Below, piece by piece: positions 38,467 through 47,180 of a DNA stretch of 52,711 nt. Origin of the DNA: an uncultured Clostridia bacterium (lineage in GTDB: Bacteria; Bacillota; Clostridia; Lachnospirales; Lachnospiraceae); contig CAOKVX010000018.1 of NCBI GenBank assembly GCA_948472945.1, forward strand, positions 1-52,711, given 5' to 3'. The notes below the pieces were generated by a model that was not told the DNA's origin, did not search any database, and was given only the letters and a program-made list of their open reading frames with translations. Made by a program: the position numbers and the translations under genes. Each line of letters begins with the position of its first letter. The first letter of the stretch is position 1.

Positions 38467-39270
38467 ATGAAAATAGAAAAAATTAGTGACAATCAAATAC
38501 GTTGTACATTAAGCCACCAGGATTTGGTCGACAGAGAATTGAAAATTAGTGAACTTGCCTATGGTACGGAAAAAGCCAAAGCACTTTTTCGCGACATGAT
38601 GCAACAGGCGTCATACGAATTTGGTTTTGAAGCTGAGGATATTCCTATTATGATAGAAGCCATCCCGATTTCACGTGAGACTCTAATTCTCATAATTACT
38701 AAAGTTGAAGACCCTGATGAACTTGATACAAGATTTTCAAAGTTTTCATCAGAAAAAAATGATGGCGAGGAATACTATGATGATGCGGAAGATTTTACCG
38801 AGCAGCTGCTTGACCGCTTTAATGAAATTACAGGAATAATTGAAGATTCGGACAACGAAAATACTGACGAGGAATCCACAGTACAGGCGGATGCCGATGA
38901 CAGTTCGCTGTCTATATCCGATTTGCTCAAATCTTCTGAAAAGAGTAAGTCGGCCTCGAACGATAACTCCTCCGGCAAAATAGTAAAAATATACTCGTTT
39001 GATTCTTTGGACAACGTGACCAGATTTGCGGTTAATGTTTCTAATATATATGATGGCAAAAACAGCGTTTACAAAAATCCTGTTAATTCAACTTACTATC
39101 TTGTAATGAGAAACACTTGTCTTTCACCGGAAATATTTGCATGTATATGTAACCTTGCATCAGAATTCGGCCATGCCGAGAGAACAACTTACGCCACAGC
39201 GTTTCATTACAACGAACATCTTGAACCTATCATAAAAAACAACGCGCTGCAGATTCTCGGAAACCTGTAG
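38467..39270 (+). CDS. mecA: adaptor protein MecA
   Basis: 267 aa from ATG 38467 (AAGGAG 9 nt upstream; a GTG at 38458 overlaps that site). The N-terminal domain MKIEKISDNQIRCTLSHQDL is the substrate-binding part; residues about 95-165 are an acidic, Ser-rich linker; the C-terminal domain (SFDSLDNVTRFAVNVSNIYD ... LYKN-type segment) binds ClpC. MecA delivers proteins such as ComK to ClpCP for degradation and affects competence and sporulation. Monocistronic, with its own promoter and a strong terminator. Confidence 0.9.
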   Translation: MKIEKISDNQIRCTLSHQDLVDRELKISELAYGTEKAKALFRDMMQQASYEFGFEAEDIPIMIEAIPISRETLILIITKVEDPDELDTRFSKFSSEKNDGEEYYDDAEDFTEQLLDRFNEITGIIEDSDNENTDEESTVQADADDSSLSISDLLKSSEKSKSASNDNSSGKIVKIYSFDSLDNVTRFAVNVSNIYDGKNSVYKNPVNSTYYLVMRNTCLSPEIFACICNLASEFGHAERTTYATAFHYNEHLEPIIKNNALQILGNL

Positions 39271-39287
39271 CATCATACAATCAAGCT

Positions 39288-39319
39288 AAAGGGGCTGCGA
39301 ACTGCAGCCCCTTTTATAA
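39288..39319 (+). terminator. terminator of mecA
   Basis: AAAGGGGCTGC (39288-39298), 5-nt loop, GCAGCCCCTTT (39304-39314), then TTATAATT. An 11-bp GC-rich stem 17 bp after the mecA stop codon. The A/T flanks allow it to serve the opposite strand too. Confidence 0.9.
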
Positions 39320-39354
39320 TTATACATTTTCTTCCTCATCAATTATTAATATAA

Positions 39355-39564
39355 TTATTTTTCCTTGTTCGCAAGATATTCATTGATTCTTGTGACAAGC
39401 TCGTCCGAATCAATGCCGTGCACCATAGCCGCCTGTTCAAGACTTTCTCCCTGAGCCGAAGGGCATCCTATACAATGCATTCCCGCAGCCATAAGAATTG
39501 GAGCTATTGTCGCATCTACGCCAAGAATATCAGCAATAATCATATCCTTATTAACCTCTGTCAT
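39355..39564 (-). CDS. DUF1858-domain protein
   Basis: 69 aa from ATG 39564 (GGAGG 8 nt upstream). The pattern MIIADILGVDATIAPILMAA then GMHCIGCPSAQGESLEQAA is the DUF1858 / hybrid-cluster-associated disulfide domain, with the redox pair Cys-Ile-Gly-Cys. Such small proteins are thought to take part in thiol/disulfide or metal-linked redox steps in anaerobes; the precise role is unknown. It is divergently transcribed from a 2[4Fe-4S] ferredoxin 156 bp away. Confidence 0.8.
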   Translation of the reverse strand: MTEVNKDMIIADILGVDATIAPILMAAGMHCIGCPSAQGESLEQAAMVHGIDSDELVTRINEYLANKEK

Positions 39565-39659
39565 ATTTGTTACCTCCATATCGTGTATTTATATCAGATT
39601 TAAAGTATAAATCAAACATATTGGCAAGTCAAGATGGAAAATACAAGTAGAAAAAATGC

Positions 39660-39688
39660 TTGTATTTTTTTTACTTGTGTATTAGAAT
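39660..39688 (+). promoter_or_regulatory. promoter of the ferredoxin gene
   Basis: TTGTAT (39660-39665), 17-nt spacer, TAGAAT (39683-39688). The -35 box is at the edge of an inverted repeat (ATACAAG / CTTGTAT at about 39641-39665) that could hide it or act as an operator. Confidence 0.6.
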
Positions 39689-39720
39689 AAATATATCTTT
39701 AATTAAGGAGGATTAAATAA

Positions 39721-39888
<168 letters not shown>

Positions 39889-39942
39889 GATAGAACATAT
39901 ATCTGACACGTAGTTTCGATTATGAAACTTCTGCAGAGCAAT

Positions 39943-39996
39943 AATAAAAGAACATTACCGAATTAATGCATTACCATTCGATAATGTTCTTTTATT
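39943..39996 (+). terminator. terminator of the ferredoxin gene
   Basis: AATAAAAGAACATTA (39943-39957) pairs with TAATGTTCTTTTATT (39982-39996); a further CGAAT/ATTCG pair lies inside. It is 54 bp past the stop codon and ends in a T-rich run. It also faces the 3' end of the convergent membrane-protein gene, so it probably works in both directions. Confidence 0.85.
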
Positions 39997-40018
39997 TTAT
40001 ATGAAAAACACTATTTTA

Positions 40019-40702
40019 TTATGTAAGATACTCCTCTATTACATCCTGCAGTATTCTTTCCTCGTCGACGCTCAAACTTATTTCCGCGCTCACCGAATCT
40101 GCACTTAAATCTCCACTGTCGCTCTCATTCATAAGTCTGAAAAGCTCACGTATACCGTCGTCAATCTCTTCAGATATCTCCGGCAATGCATCCTTAACCT
40201 TTTCTTCCACACCGATTTCAAGAATTGGTTTGTATTCATTTTCAAGATATTCACACATGTTGACGTGTAAATGCTCAATTTTATTCTGCACATTCGCAAT
40301 TAAGTCGCTTAATACAATCAAAAAACCTGCTATAAATCCATACAAAACATGCATAATTATGTACTGTTCATCATATCCATTTAAAAAGGCCATAAATGCC
40401 GTAATTCCTCCCGCCGCCGCACACATGAGTACGTTAAATACACTGAACACTTCCCACGATGATGCCTTAAGCCCTATTATCCTTACTCCAAACATATGCT
40501 TACATACAAACATATTAGTATTGTTTATGCAGTTCATACGACGGTATTCTCTCTCAAATTCCTCCTTTATATTACGCACAACTTTTGTCTTTGCATTTGC
40601 CATGTCTGAAGAGTCCTTTATCAGCCTTTTATAATAATAGCTCTGGACCATTTTCATAAATATACTTATAAAACACACTGCTGCTTCAAAATATATAATC
40701 AT
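40019..40702 (-). CDS. membrane protein of unknown function
   Basis: 227 aa from ATG 40702 (GGGAGG upstream). One membrane helix at the N-terminus (about 1-20), a basic cytosolic stretch, then two or three helices at about 95-155 (VFSVFNVLMCAAAGGITAFM, IIMHVLYGFIAGFLIVLSDL). The C-terminal third is acidic and ends in a helical segment, DEERILQDVIEEYLT. No family recognised. It lies alone between a ferredoxin terminator and murG. Confidence 0.6.
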   Translation of the reverse strand: MIIYFEAAVCFISIFMKMVQSYYYKRLIKDSSDMANAKTKVVRNIKEEFEREYRRMNCINNTNMFVCKHMFGVRIIGLKASSWEVFSVFNVLMCAAAGGITAFMAFLNGYDEQYIIMHVLYGFIAGFLIVLSDLIANVQNKIEHLHVNMCEYLENEYKPILEIGVEEKVKDALPEISEEIDDGIRELFRLMNESDSGDLSADSVSAEISLSVDEERILQDVIEEYLT

Positions 40703-40845
40703 AAATATAACCTCCCGCATTTATTCACTTATAGTATTTCATTGCTACTATTATAATGCAAAAAGGTTATAATTTCCACATATTTCCATATGCAATTTTC
40801 GACTTTTTACGACAGCATATAACCAAATTAATAATATTTATCGTT

Positions 40846-41907
40846 TTATCTGCATGTTTCGTCGATTAAATCCGCTATTATTTTAACTGCATCAGCCTGA
40901 CTGTTGTCTTTCATTTTCTTAATATATGTTTCGCGTTTATTGTAAAGCTTATCAACTTCATTAATCAGTGTTCCCGTTGTCAGCTGTTCCTCCTTTATTA
41001 CAACGCTGAATCCCTGCCTCTCAAAAGATTCAGCGTTAAGAACCTGATCCCCTCTGCTTGACGCAGCAGGCAGAGGTATGAGCAGATTAGGCTTATTCAG
41101 CGCAAGTATTTCACATATTGCATTTGCGCCCGCACGTGAGATTATTATGTCGGCAGCGGTCATCAAATCGCACATTTCTTTCTTTATATACTCAAACTGA
41201 ACATAACCCTCGACTCCTACGAGACTGTTATCCAACTTTCCGTTTCCGCAAAGATGCACAATCTGATATCTCCTTAAAAGTTCCGGCAGGGCGTCTCTAA
41301 CCATACTGTTGACTGCCGCGGCTCCGAGGCTTCCCCCAACAACCATAAGTACCGGTTTATTGGCGGTGAATCCCATAAAATCAAGTCCGGCTATTCTGTT
41401 GCCGGAAAACATTTCTCTTCTTATCGGCGTTCCCGTCACAACAGCCTTTTCTCCGATTCCTCTGGCAGCCTCTGGAAAATTGGTGCATACTTTGGTCGCA
41501 TGCGGTATACATAATTTATTTGCAAGTCCGGGAGACATATCTGATTCATGAATAATACATGGAACTTTCTTTCTATCAGCCGCAATTACAACGGGAACGG
41601 CAACAAACCCTCCTTTGGAAAACACAATATCAGGCTTAATTTCTTTAATAATAGAAGATGCCTCATAAAAACCTTTAATAACCCTGAATGGGTCGGTAAA
41701 GTTTTTTAAATCAAAGTATCTTCTTAACTTACCCGAGGAAATACCGTAATACTTTACGTTTTCCTCTTCAATCAACTGTTTTTCAATCCCATTTTTTGAC
41801 CCAATATAATATACCTCATAATTTCTTTTCCTAAGTTCCGGCAAAAGGGCAATATTGGGAGTAACATGGCCTGCCGAGCCGCCGCCTGTCAATACAATTT
41901 TTTTCAT
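40846..41907 (-). CDS. murG: UDP-N-acetylglucosamine:lipid I N-acetylglucosaminyltransferase
   Basis: 353 aa. The N-terminal GT28 loop GGGSAGHVTPNIALLPELRK and second loop FSKGGFVAVPVVIAA, then the C-terminal UDP-GlcNAc site: VVGGSLGAAAVNSMVRDALP, MTAADIIISRAGANAICEIL and NKPNLLIPLPAASSRGDQVL. MurG makes lipid II at the inner face of the membrane. Here it is outside the usual mur/div cluster. AAGGG precedes the ATG. Confidence 0.96.
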   Translation of the reverse strand: MKKIVLTGGGSAGHVTPNIALLPELRKRNYEVYYIGSKNGIEKQLIEEENVKYYGISSGKLRRYFDLKNFTDPFRVIKGFYEASSIIKEIKPDIVFSKGGFVAVPVVIAADRKKVPCIIHESDMSPGLANKLCIPHATKVCTNFPEAARGIGEKAVVTGTPIRREMFSGNRIAGLDFMGFTANKPVLMVVGGSLGAAAVNSMVRDALPELLRRYQIVHLCGNGKLDNSLVGVEGYVQFEYIKKEMCDLMTAADIIISRAGANAICEILALNKPNLLIPLPAASSRGDQVLNAESFERQGFSVVIKEEQLTTGTLINEVDKLYNKRETYIKKMKDNSQADAVKIIADLIDETCR

Positions 41908-41956
41908 AATAAACTAATCCCTTACATATGTAATATTGATAATAGTAGTATATAAT

Positions 41957-42379
41957 TTATTTTATTGCTTTTTTTATCTCTTCGCACGCAGCATCAATGT
42001 CCACGTTTTCTAACTGTTTCCATTTAATGTTTACAGTGTCGCCATCATATCTTGGTATTACATGCACATGAAGATGAAAAACCGTCTGTCCTGCTTCCTC
42101 TCCGTTATTTTGTAAAATATTTATACCGTCGCACGCAAGCGACTCTTTCATCGCCAGCGCTATTTTCTTCGCCACAATCATTATCCCGGCCGCTTCACCA
42201 TCAGGAATCTCATATATGTTGGCGGCATGATTTTTGGGCAGTATGATAACATGGCCCCTAGAAGCCGGCGACACATCCATTATAGCCTTATATGATTCAT
42301 CCTCATAAACAGTTCTTGAAGGTATTTCACCGGAAATTATCTTGCAAAATATACAGTCTGCATCTACAATTTTCTTCAT
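41957..42379 (-). CDS. HIT-family protein
   Basis: 140 aa from ATG 42379 (AGGAG 8 nt upstream). CIFCKIISGEIPSRTVYEDE opens the protein with the Cys pair often seen in bacterial HIT proteins. ILPKNHAANIYEIPD and the histidine triad QTVFHLHVHVIPRYDGD are intact. Hydrolases of the Hint branch act on nucleoside phosphoramidates or dinucleotides. It is followed by murG after 49 bp. Confidence 0.93.
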   Translation of the reverse strand: MKKIVDADCIFCKIISGEIPSRTVYEDESYKAIMDVSPASRGHVIILPKNHAANIYEIPDGEAAGIMIVAKKIALAMKESLACDGINILQNNGEEAGQTVFHLHVHVIPRYDGDTVNIKWKQLENVDIDAACEEIKKAIK

Positions 42380-42424
42380 TTTCCATTCTCCTCTTTTCAT
42401 AGTTCCAAAACACCAAATGCTAAA

Positions 42425-43411
42425 TTAAAACTTAAAAACATTATCAAGCATCCTAAGCGTGTTAAAATTACCTTTTGCGGTTACGGCACCCGACATAAAC
42501 GCTCCCTGAAAATTCTTTTTTCCTAAGAAAATATCCTGAAGCACGGGAAGACGGGTTCTTATATATACGTCAACCCTACTGTCACATTCATATTTACATT
42601 CCAGCACACCGCAATTTATTCTTATAAATAATTCCTTATCAATATCCTCAAGCTTAATTATATAGCTCGCCGCGAACTGTACTCCGCTGTCAAACGCATT
42701 TCTGAAAGTCTCAATTATATTGTCATACGAATCATCAGGTTCTCCGAGAAGCCCCTTAAATAATGATGCAAGTTCCTCTATGTCCTCTTTTTGTTTTTTC
42801 ACATAATTATCATCAGATATATATTCAGAAAGCTGTTCACTCTCCTGCGGAGTAAGTTTTGGAGATTTTGTTTTAAGTACCTTTTTACGTATTTCAACAG
42901 AGCTGTTCGGAAACGCGCCATTTTTTTGGCTTATAGCCCTGTACATCTCCTCGGCTTTCTTTTCAATTTTTTTGAGGGCAGACGTATTAGTCTCAAACGC
43001 AGTGGTATTCTCCACATAGGCGCACAGCCCGTCAACCGGTATTCCACCCAAGAGCTCCCATGATTTGACAAGCGTGTTTTCCGCATCCCGCTCTCCATAT
43101 GTGGAAGACATTACTATAGGCATCATATATATGCGGCTCATCAGCTCCTTGTCTCCATACAGCCAGCACGCATCTAAAAATTGCTGCATCAGACCTCCGA
43201 TACCCATCCATTCAACATGAACAGCAAGTATAATCCCATCAACATCCTTAAGTGTTTTAGGCATTGTGCTTATATTGTTTTTATCATCATACAGATTATA
43301 TCTCTCAACATCAACACGAAGTTCCTCAAGTACCTGAGTAACCGAATTAATTACAAATAATGTAGGGTCTTCAATTATTCCACGTCCACCATAATATATG
43401 TTAATCTTCAT
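42425..43411 (-). CDS. flavodoxin-like protein with C-terminal SCP2-like domain
   Basis: 328 aa. Residues 1-175 have a flavodoxin / NADPH-dependent FMN reductase fold (INIYYGGRGIIEDP at the first phosphate loop, then VDGIILAVHVEWMGIGGLMQ and QFLDACW). Residues about 225-328 resemble an SCP2 sterol-carrier domain; the end AFMSGAVTAKGNFNTLRMLD then NVFKF is characteristic. The middle is a charged helical linker. The usual flavodoxin glycines are only partly kept, so flavin binding is uncertain. It may bind a hydrophobic ligand in a redox context. AAGGAG precedes the ATG; the rhomboid gene ends 19 bp upstream. Confidence 0.65.
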   Translation of the reverse strand: MKINIYYGGRGIIEDPTLFVINSVTQVLEELRVDVERYNLYDDKNNISTMPKTLKDVDGIILAVHVEWMGIGGLMQQFLDACWLYGDKELMSRIYMMPIVMSSTYGERDAENTLVKSWELLGGIPVDGLCAYVENTTAFETNTSALKKIEKKAEEMYRAISQKNGAFPNSSVEIRKKVLKTKSPKLTPQESEQLSEYISDDNYVKKQKEDIEELASLFKGLLGEPDDSYDNIIETFRNAFDSGVQFAASYIIKLEDIDKELFIRINCGVLECKYECDSRVDVYIRTRLPVLQDIFLGKKNFQGAFMSGAVTAKGNFNTLRMLDNVFKF

Positions 43412-43429
43412 TAATATCTGTCTCCTTTC

Positions 43430-44479
43430 TCAAAAATCCCGCTGTTTACTTACCGATTTTCTATATCTAAGCAGCAAAAACGTCATCAGCGCCCCCAAAA
43501 TAAATCCTGTCACATGAGCCACATTGTCAATTCCCGAATCACCGAATCCGCTGTACAATGTAAGAATTAAAAATAAAACTATTCTTGTAATCCCTATTTT
43601 TTCGAAATTCTTCCTGTCCGCACATATATAAGCAATCATTACTCCGCACAAGCCAAATACGGCTCCCGAAGCCCCTGCCGAGGTGACTTCCTCACTGAAA
43701 TAATTGTACCAAAACAGCGAAACCGTCCCGGCCAGCAATCCCGACAGCATATATATTACCAGAAACTGAATTTTCCCAAGCACCCTCTCAAAATAAAATC
43801 CGATGACAGCCAGAACAAGCATATTGTTGAAAAGATGTTCTATTCCATAATGCATGAAAAAATGAGTTAAAATTCTGTAATATTCCCCGTTGTCTACTAC
43901 CGCCTTGTAATTCAGTGCGCCATGTCTAAGCATAAACATTACGTCCACTGTAGAACCTGTAAGCTCCAAATATAAAAATACCGCAATATTTATTAATATA
44001 ATTACAGACGTAATTATCGGAAAACTTCGCGCACTAACAGTTCCTCCGGCGAAATCATCACTTAATGAATATGATGTTCCGCCAAGCGTATCTTCGACAA
44101 TATCCGTAACATCCAAAAATGACGCCGGCTGATTCTCATATATCATAAGCTTTTCATTCTGTATGTCAACTATCCAATACGGATAAAATCCGGAGACAAC
44201 CCCCCGACTGTTTTGAGCATCATAGGTACACACTAACTGAATCAGCCTGAAATCATACTCCTCAATACCCTGGATATTTTCCCTGAAGTTTCTCAAAATA
44301 ATATTATAATCTTCAGACGTAATTTTATTGAATCCGACATAGTTGACAACTGACACCGCATATATTATGCTGTTCACTTTTTTTGCCGCAAAAAACAGCT
44401 GAGCGCTTTGCGATGCTCCCAGGTCAAAAAGCTGATAGCCTCTGTATTCAAAATTATTCTTCAGCGTTTCAAATACCAA
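43430..44479 (-). CDS. rhomboid-family intramembrane serine protease
   Basis: 349 aa. An N-terminal soluble domain of about 150 residues precedes six to seven membrane helices. The catalytic Ser is in SAGASGAVFGLCGVM and the His in VAHVTGFILGALM; the first helix ends in HFFMHYGIEHLFNNMLVL, giving the oxyanion-side His and Asn. The enzyme cleaves membrane-anchored substrates in the bilayer. It starts with TTG 44479 (AGGTG upstream). The extra N-terminal domain is a clear difference from GlpG and resembles the YqgP-type long rhomboids in position. Confidence 0.88.
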   Translation of the reverse strand: MVFETLKNNFEYRGYQLFDLGASQSAQLFFAAKKVNSIIYAVSVVNYVGFNKITSEDYNIILRNFRENIQGIEEYDFRLIQLVCTYDAQNSRGVVSGFYPYWIVDIQNEKLMIYENQPASFLDVTDIVEDTLGGTSYSLSDDFAGGTVSARSFPIITSVIILINIAVFLYLELTGSTVDVMFMLRHGALNYKAVVDNGEYYRILTHFFMHYGIEHLFNNMLVLAVIGFYFERVLGKIQFLVIYMLSGLLAGTVSLFWYNYFSEEVTSAGASGAVFGLCGVMIAYICADRKNFEKIGITRIVLFLILTLYSGFGDSGIDNVAHVTGFILGALMTFLLLRYRKSVSKQRDF

Positions 44480-44584
44480 TTACTACACCTGCAAACCTTT
44501 CAAAAGAAAATATTATAATTATATTGTTTATGAAATTATACACTATTATCTATTATTATACCAACTATTAATATATAATTCAAC

Positions 44585-44613
44585 TTGACATATTAATACT
44601 TTGTAATCATACT
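44585..44613 (+). promoter_or_regulatory. promoter upstream of the leader hairpin and ASKHA gene
   Basis: TTGACA (44585-44590), 17-nt spacer, CATACT (44608-44613). Transcription would begin near 44620, so the 49-nt hairpin at 44639-44687 would be in the 5' leader of the ASKHA mRNA. Confidence 0.6.
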
Positions 44614-44638
44614 GAGAAAAGTGTTGATTAAATCAGTG

Positions 44639-44687
44639 TTTTATTTAGCTCGACGGGTTCAAATTGGCGCCGTTGAGCTAGGTAAGG
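44639..44687 (+). promoter_or_regulatory. 49-nt leader hairpin, copy 1
   Basis: Arms of 17 nt (44640-44656 and 44670-44686) around the 13-nt loop GTTCAAATTGGCG. Copy 2 (51031-51079, minus strand) is identical at 45 of 49 positions, including the whole loop. All four differences fall in the stem and turn Watson-Crick pairs of copy 2 into G-U pairs, when read on the sense strand. The hairpin ends 46 nt before the ASKHA start codon. It has no T-run, so it is not a simple terminator. Probably a structured RNA leader or protein-binding site. Confidence 0.75.
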
Positions 44688-44733
44688 CTTTAAAATCTTT
44701 ATCATATAATCAATAAACAGGAGAATATATAAA

Positions 44734-46230
44734 ATGCCATTAATTACTGTATTTGCAGACAAAAATAAACATGTAATTTCATATAGTCCTGAAAGTAAAA
44801 ATACACTCGCCGATATTTTAGCTAGCAACGGTTTTAAAATAAATATGGTATGCGGCGGCACCGGATTTTGCGGAAAATGTATTGTAAACGTAAACGGTCA
44901 GCCACAGAAAGCATGCTCATACATACCCTGCGACGATATAACAGTATATATTCCTGCTTCATCAATATCGCATACACAGGGCATACGCATTACAAGCATC
45001 GAAAGCAGCATAAAATACAGCCGCACCAGCGACATATCCGACGCAATATCAATTGCCGTAGATATTGGCTCAACATCTATATCTACTGCCATTATAGGCG
45101 TTGATGGCGCAAACTTTAAAATAGTTGACAGTACAACAATATTTAACCCTACAATTCATTACGGCTCCGACGTAATATCCAGAGCGCAGGCCTCCGTAAA
45201 CGGAAAGAAAGAAGAAATGTCTTCAATCCTTAAAGACACTCTCGAATCTGAAATTAAAAGGTTAGCCGGCTTGAATCACATATCTGTGAGCTCAATAAAA
45301 AGTGTATATATCTCTTGCAATACAACAATGCAGCATATACTTTTAGGACTCGACTGTACAGGAATACTTTCATATCCTTTTAGCCCTGCAAAATTTGAAC
45401 ACTCCGGAATATATAAAGGAATAAAAGTATGCATTATCCCTTCATTCAGCGCATTTACCGGCGGTGATATTGTCTCTGGACTCTATTATCTTTCCATGCC
45501 CCAAAAAAGCCGGTACATTCTTCTGGACCTAGGCACCAATGCGGAGATTGTCCTCGCAGACGGCGACAAACTATACTGCACCTCCGCAGCAGCGGGACCC
45601 GCATTTGAGGGCGCTGGGATATCATGCGGATGTGCTTATATAAAGGGAGCTGTCAAAAATGTATCTATAAAGCGCAGACATAACAGCAACTCATTTTCAA
45701 TATCATATAAAACAATTGATAACAAAATGCCGGTCGGAATATGCGGCAGCGGTATTTTGGATATATATTCTCAGTTTATTTTAAATAACATAATTGACTC
45801 TCACAAAACATTTAATGGACAATATATTAATTCAGGCTTTGAAATTACAAAGTCTTTAGACGGCCCTCTTACAATAACACAAAAGGATATCCGGCATGTA
45901 CAGGTTGCCGTATCCGCAATTAAAACAGGGATAGATATTCTGATGCTGCGCTCAGGGCTAACCCCGCCAGATATAGAAAAGGTATATTTAGCCGGTAGTT
46001 TCGGCGCTTCATTAGACCCTGAAACCTTAAAAAACATAAATATTTTGCCGGAAGATTTCTTTAATCGTCAGATTGTTGAATTTCCCGGGAACACATCCCT
46101 GTACGGAGCCGTTAAAGCGTCGGTCAACAAATGTTCTTACGAAAGCCTAAACAAAATTATCGGCTCCTGCAGCGAGATAGAGCTAGCAAATGAACCGGAA
46201 TTTAACAGTCTCTTCATCGGCAATATGTGA
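44734..46230 (+). CDS. ferredoxin-ASKHA protein, reductive activator of corrinoid proteins-like
   Basis: 498 aa. The N-terminus is a 2Fe-2S ferredoxin domain with Cys40, Cys46, Cys49 and Cys61 (C-x5-C-x2-C-x11-C). From about residue 100 an actin-like ASKHA domain follows: VDIGSTSISTAIIGVDG (phosphate 1), ILLDLGTNAEIVLADG (phosphate 2), SAAAGPAFEGAGISCGCA and VYLAGSFGASLD (adenosine). This is the plan of RamA/AcsV-type ATP-dependent reducers of Co(II) corrinoid proteins. The linker between the domains is shorter than usual (whole protein 498 rather than about 600 aa). No corrinoid methyltransferase is in the window. CAGGAG precedes the ATG. Confidence 0.8.
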   Translation: MPLITVFADKNKHVISYSPESKNTLADILASNGFKINMVCGGTGFCGKCIVNVNGQPQKACSYIPCDDITVYIPASSISHTQGIRITSIESSIKYSRTSDISDAISIAVDIGSTSISTAIIGVDGANFKIVDSTTIFNPTIHYGSDVISRAQASVNGKKEEMSSILKDTLESEIKRLAGLNHISVSSIKSVYISCNTTMQHILLGLDCTGILSYPFSPAKFEHSGIYKGIKVCIIPSFSAFTGGDIVSGLYYLSMPQKSRYILLDLGTNAEIVLADGDKLYCTSAAAGPAFEGAGISCGCAYIKGAVKNVSIKRRHNSNSFSISYKTIDNKMPVGICGSGILDIYSQFILNNIIDSHKTFNGQYINSGFEITKSLDGPLTITQKDIRHVQVAVSAIKTGIDILMLRSGLTPPDIEKVYLAGSFGASLDPETLKNINILPEDFFNRQIVEFPGNTSLYGAVKASVNKCSYESLNKIIGSCSEIELANEPEFNSLFIGNM

Positions 46231-46256
46231 CCATGCAATACTTCCGCATACACAAT

Positions 46257-46718
46257 CTAATAAAACTTTATGTTAATTGCAGCCAAATATATAACCTCAT
46301 ATACGATTACTGTTACGGCGCATAATATAGATACTATAATATTTTTATTGTCCATCCCTCTGTAAGATAATATATATTGCGCCGTTATTTCAATGCAGGC
46401 CCCATACTCTTCTTTTTTCAATAATACGTAAAGCTTTTGCATAATTACGTCCGTTCCGTCACCTGCATGTCTGCATATACCATAAAGCAGGTTAATAAAA
46501 TAAGCAAATTCTTCTCTATAATCTTCGTCAGGCAGCCTGTTATTCCGCTTTGATATGTATACCTTTCCATTATATGCATCATACCAAATATGTTCAGTGT
46601 CAAGCATTATCTGCGCACCTCTTATCATAGTTTCTGCAAGTGCCTTAACAATAACACACATATCATATTTGCACGGCCTGACCGATTCAAAAAAGTTATC
46701 AAGTGTTATCTTTGACAA
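46257..46718 (-). CDS. DUF6382-like protein with a C-terminal membrane helix
   Basis: 153 aa from TTG 46718 (GGAGG 7 nt upstream), overlapping the end of the preceding gene by 20 bp. The N-terminal part (SVRPCKYDMCVIVKALAETM ... IWYDAYNGKVYISKRNNRLP) resembles the DUF6382 domain found N-terminal to FHA domains in clostridial Tad clusters. Here the FHA domain is absent and a single membrane helix (IIVSILCAVTVIVYEVIYLA) ends the protein. Last gene of the visible Tad operon; role unknown. Confidence 0.5.
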   Translation of the reverse strand: MSKITLDNFFESVRPCKYDMCVIVKALAETMIRGAQIMLDTEHIWYDAYNGKVYISKRNNRLPDEDYREEFAYFINLLYGICRHAGDGTDVIMQKLYVLLKKEEYGACIEITAQYILSYRGMDNKNIIVSILCAVTVIVYEVIYLAAINIKFY

Positions 46719-47136
46719 TATCCATCCTCCTAATGACACTGCATACATTGCCGGTCTTTACAGACCTGTTTATACAGTAATCGCCAAAAGCCGCCCTGAA
46801 CATGCCCGCTATTCCAAACGCGGCTTTTGGCGCCGCACGTATACACAAAACTATCTTATTATTTTTTTCTTCATAAGACATCTCCTCTATGGAATATAGC
46901 ATAAGTCTTTTAGATAGCTCATCCCTTATTGAAATTGTTAAATCTGTTATATTTTCCACATCGTCAACACCATGTTGTCCCGCTGATGAGGCGGCCTCCT
47001 CGATTATTCTGTCCACGGACATATTAAGCGCTCCCCTGTCACAGCTAAGAAGCGCCTCATATATCAAAGCACAGATAATACTTATTACAAGCGGTATAAT
47101 TAAAGATGCCTCTACAGTTATTTTTGCATCAGTCAT
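46699..47136 (-). CDS. TadE-like pseudopilin, short form
   Basis: 145 aa from ATG 47136 (GGAGG 6 nt upstream). The N-terminal block AKITVEASLIIPLVISIICA is the TadE/TadG hydrophobic segment with the conserved T-V-E-A; the Glu is at +5 of a potential prepilin-type cleavage. The rest is a predicted extracytoplasmic domain without recognised motifs. It is preceded by the prepilin peptidase gene (44 bp). Confidence 0.7.
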   Translation of the reverse strand: MTDAKITVEASLIIPLVISIICALIYEALLSCDRGALNMSVDRIIEEAASSAGQHGVDDVENITDLTISIRDELSKRLMLYSIEEMSYEEKNNKIVLCIRAAPKAAFGIAGMFRAAFGDYCINRSVKTGNVCSVIRRMDIVKDNT

Positions 47137-47180
47137 TCCGCACCTCCATAAAATCATATTGTAAAAATAAATTCATCTAT

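Noticed and set aside
44639-44687. Hairpin copy 1 as a terminator
   Set aside because: No gene is transcribed into it from the left (the rhomboid gene points away) and no T-run follows.
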